15,784 nt of DNA from an uncultured Collinsella sp. Its GTDB lineage: Bacteria; Actinomycetota; Coriobacteriia; Coriobacteriales; Coriobacteriaceae. Location of the stretch: contig USMR01000003.1 of NCBI GenBank assembly GCA_900555815.1, positions 1-15,784 on the forward strand, read 5' to 3'. Each line of letters begins with the position of its first letter. Position 1 is the stretch's first letter. Under the pieces are notes generated by a model. That model was not told the origin of the DNA, searched no databases, and worked only from the letters and a program-made list of their open reading frames with translations. The position numbers and the translations under genes are program-made. This document shows, piece after piece, positions 14,607 through 15,784 of this stretch.

Positions 14607-14612
14607 AGTATA
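14607..14612 (-). promoter_or_regulatory. Candidate -10 box of uvrD
   Basis: TATACT on the minus strand, 61 bases before ATG 14545. A TTGCGT 19 bases further upstream is a weak -35. Its place inside the longer open frame supports the shorter uvrD start. Confidence 0.4.
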
Positions 14613-14684
14613 CCGAGCCGCGCGGACACCGACGCAAATCACACCACGACTCCGTCCGCCACCATCGGGCCCGCCCCAGCGGAT

Positions 14685-14751
14685 TTGGCGCAATGGGGTC
14701 AGATTTGTCTGCACCAAGCTGGTGCAAAGTAACCTGACCCCATTGCGCCAA
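14685..14751. repeat. REP-like nested palindrome, 67 bp
   Basis: Outer arms 14685-14702 and 14734-14751 are perfect 18-bp inverted copies (ttggcgcaatggggtcag). An inner palindrome, tgcacca (14710-14716)/tggtgca (14720-14726), sits in the centre. The intervening bases pair partly, so the whole unit can fold into one long hairpin. It lies upstream of uvrD, beyond its promoter, and shares 29 of 34 bases with 8251-8284. Confidence 0.82.
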
Positions 14752-14786
14752 TCACAGAGCCACCGATGTCACGGTAGCAGCAGCGA

Positions 14787-14886
14787 GCGGCGGCCAGAGC
14801 GAACAAATTGGCATGAAAAGAGGGCGGCATAGACCTTTTGGTCATGCCGCCCTCTTTGAATGACAAGTTGTCGCTCTGGCCGCCGC
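14787..14886 (-). terminator. Long nested hairpin, terminator of uppP
   Basis: The inner stem pairs 14817-14830 with 14844-14857 (14 bp, aaagagggcggcat) and, after a bulged A, gacc with ggtc around a TTTT loop. On the minus strand it ends in CTCTTTTCAT, a usable T-run. Outside it, 16-bp perfect arms 14787-14802/14871-14886 (gcggcggccagagcga) pair again, with imperfect pairing between. The outer arm starts about 15 bases after the uppP stop. Confidence 0.8.
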
Positions 14887-14901
14887 GCAGCGTCAACCAA
14901 G

Positions 14902-15784
14902 TTACAGGCCGAGCATAGGCTCCAGGACAAAGAAGTACGCAAGCACCACGATGCCCAGGATGATGCGGTAGACGCCGAAGCACTTGAAGTCGTGACGGCG
15001 GACGAAGCCCATAAGCCACTTGATGGCGATAAGCGACACCACAAAGGCGACGACGCAGCCCACGCCCAGGATGGCGATCTCGTTAGTGCCGAAGGTGCCG
15101 CCCTTAACGAAGTACTTGACCAGCTTGAGCGCGCTCGCGCCAAACATGACAGGAATGGCCAGGAAGAACGTGAACTTAGACGCCACCGAACGCGTGCAGC
15201 CCAGCAGCAGGCCACCGATGATGGTAGAACCGGAGCGCGACGTGCCCGGCACCAGCGAGAGCACCTGGAAGCATCCGATACCAAGCGCGGTCTTCCAGCT
15301 CAGATCCTCGAGCGTAGTGATGGAGCCAAAGTCCAGATTATCGTCATCGTCTGCAGCGGCAGTCGCAGCGGGCGCGGCAAAATGCGCACCAGCGGGTCGT
15401 CCGCCCGCCACCACGGCACGCGAACCAAACGAACCGGCAAGAGCGGCCTGGTCGCGCTTGCTGGCGCGCCAGTTCTCGATCACGATAAACAGCACGCCGT
15501 ACACAATGAGCGCCAGCGCCACGACGGGAGCATTGTAGAAATGCTCCTCCATCCAGTCGTTGAGCGGCAGGCCGATCGCCGCCGCAGGAATGCAACCGAG
15601 CACAATCTTGCCCCACAGCACCCAGGTGTCGCGACGGCCCTCCTTGCCCTTGCTGGGCGAGAACGGATTGAGTTCATGGAAGAACAGCACGCAGACGGCC
15701 AGAATGGCGCCGAGCTGAATCACGACCTCGAACATTTTATAGAATGCGTCCGAAACGTCCAGCTTGACAAATTCGTTGAGCAGT
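14902..15784 (-). CDS. uppP: Undecaprenyl-diphosphatase UppP/BacA (5' end outside the window)
   Basis: Integral membrane phosphatase that converts C55 undecaprenyl pyrophosphate to the monophosphate carrier for peptidoglycan and other wall polymers; excess gives bacitracin resistance. The frame is open to the right edge (codons reading LLNEFVKLDVSDAFYK before FEVVIQLGAILAV). The first ~35-40 residues, including the EFLPVSSTGH motif, are therefore outside the window, and the ATG at 15735 is internal. The second family motif, PGTSRSGSTI, is present, followed by several hydrophobic helices. Between IENWR and the LSWKTALGIG segment is a ~45-residue Ala-rich, DDDD-containing insert (15331-15465) not found in E. 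coli UppP. It ends VLEPMLGL and is followed by the long hairpin. Confidence 0.94.
   Translation of the reverse strand, partial: LLNEFVKLDVSDAFYKMFEVVIQLGAILAVCVLFFHELNPFSPSKGKEGRRDTWVLWGKIVLGCIPAAAIGLPLNDWMEEHFYNAPVVALALIVYGVLFIVIENWRASKRDQAALAGSFGSRAVVAGGRPAGAHFAAPAATAAADDDDNLDFGSITTLEDLSWKTALGIGCFQVLSLVPGTSRSGSTIIGGLLLGCTRSVASKFTFFLAIPVMFGASALKLVKYFVKGGTFGTNEIAILGVGCVVAFVVSLIAIKWLMGFVRRHDFKCFGVYRIILGIVVLAYFFVLEPMLGL

Overview
The window is GC-rich bacterial chromosome, densely packed with genes. Most genes lie on the minus strand, and -10-like TATACT/TATAAT boxes precede several operons. Gene content and intergenic repeat style look like an anaerobic gut actinobacterium of the Coriobacteriia, Collinsella or a close relative. 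The content in question is archaeal-type topoisomerase IA, HypA/HypB next to Tat genes, a Mn-dependent pyrophosphatase, NhaA, a short ManA, and GGGGAC-rich intergenic palindromes. That assignment is inference from style; there is no rRNA or other taxonomic marker here.

Layout. (1) 1-3122, minus strand: a tight run read from right to left, tatB-like -> tatC -> hypA -> hypB -> topoisomerase IA (its 3' end lies outside the window). The tat genes overlap by one base and hypA starts 6 bases after tatC, so protein export and hydrogenase nickel maturation look transcriptionally coupled. (2) 3276-4946, minus: a class I-fold aminotransferase followed by a lone STAS anti-anti-sigma-type protein. (3) 5096-5350, plus: an 84-residue orphan, followed by a 169-bp MITE-like element with 31-bp perfect terminal inverted repeats and a strong two-way terminator. 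(4) 5577-6935 nhaA and 7203-8126 ppaC, minus. (5) 8295-11257: a sugar-phosphate module in which a ROK sugar kinase (minus) is divergent from a HutC-type GntR regulator and a mannose-6-phosphate isomerase (plus). (6) 11645-14545, minus: a UvrD/PcrA helicase with extra low-complexity segments. (7) 14902-15784, minus: uppP, whose 5' end lies outside the window.

The most unusual material is between genes. Four separate palindromic repeat elements (5354-5522, 8251-8293, 9303-9343, 14685-14751) carry GGGGAC(A/G) or GGGGTCAG cores. Two of them share a 34-bp segment at 29/34 identity. Two terminator-like hairpins (near 11581 and 14817) also share one bulged design. No tRNA, rRNA, CRISPR array, prophage or transposase gene is visible. 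The very long plus-strand open frames opposite the aminotransferase, nhaA/ppaC and uvrD are antisense shadows and are not annotated.
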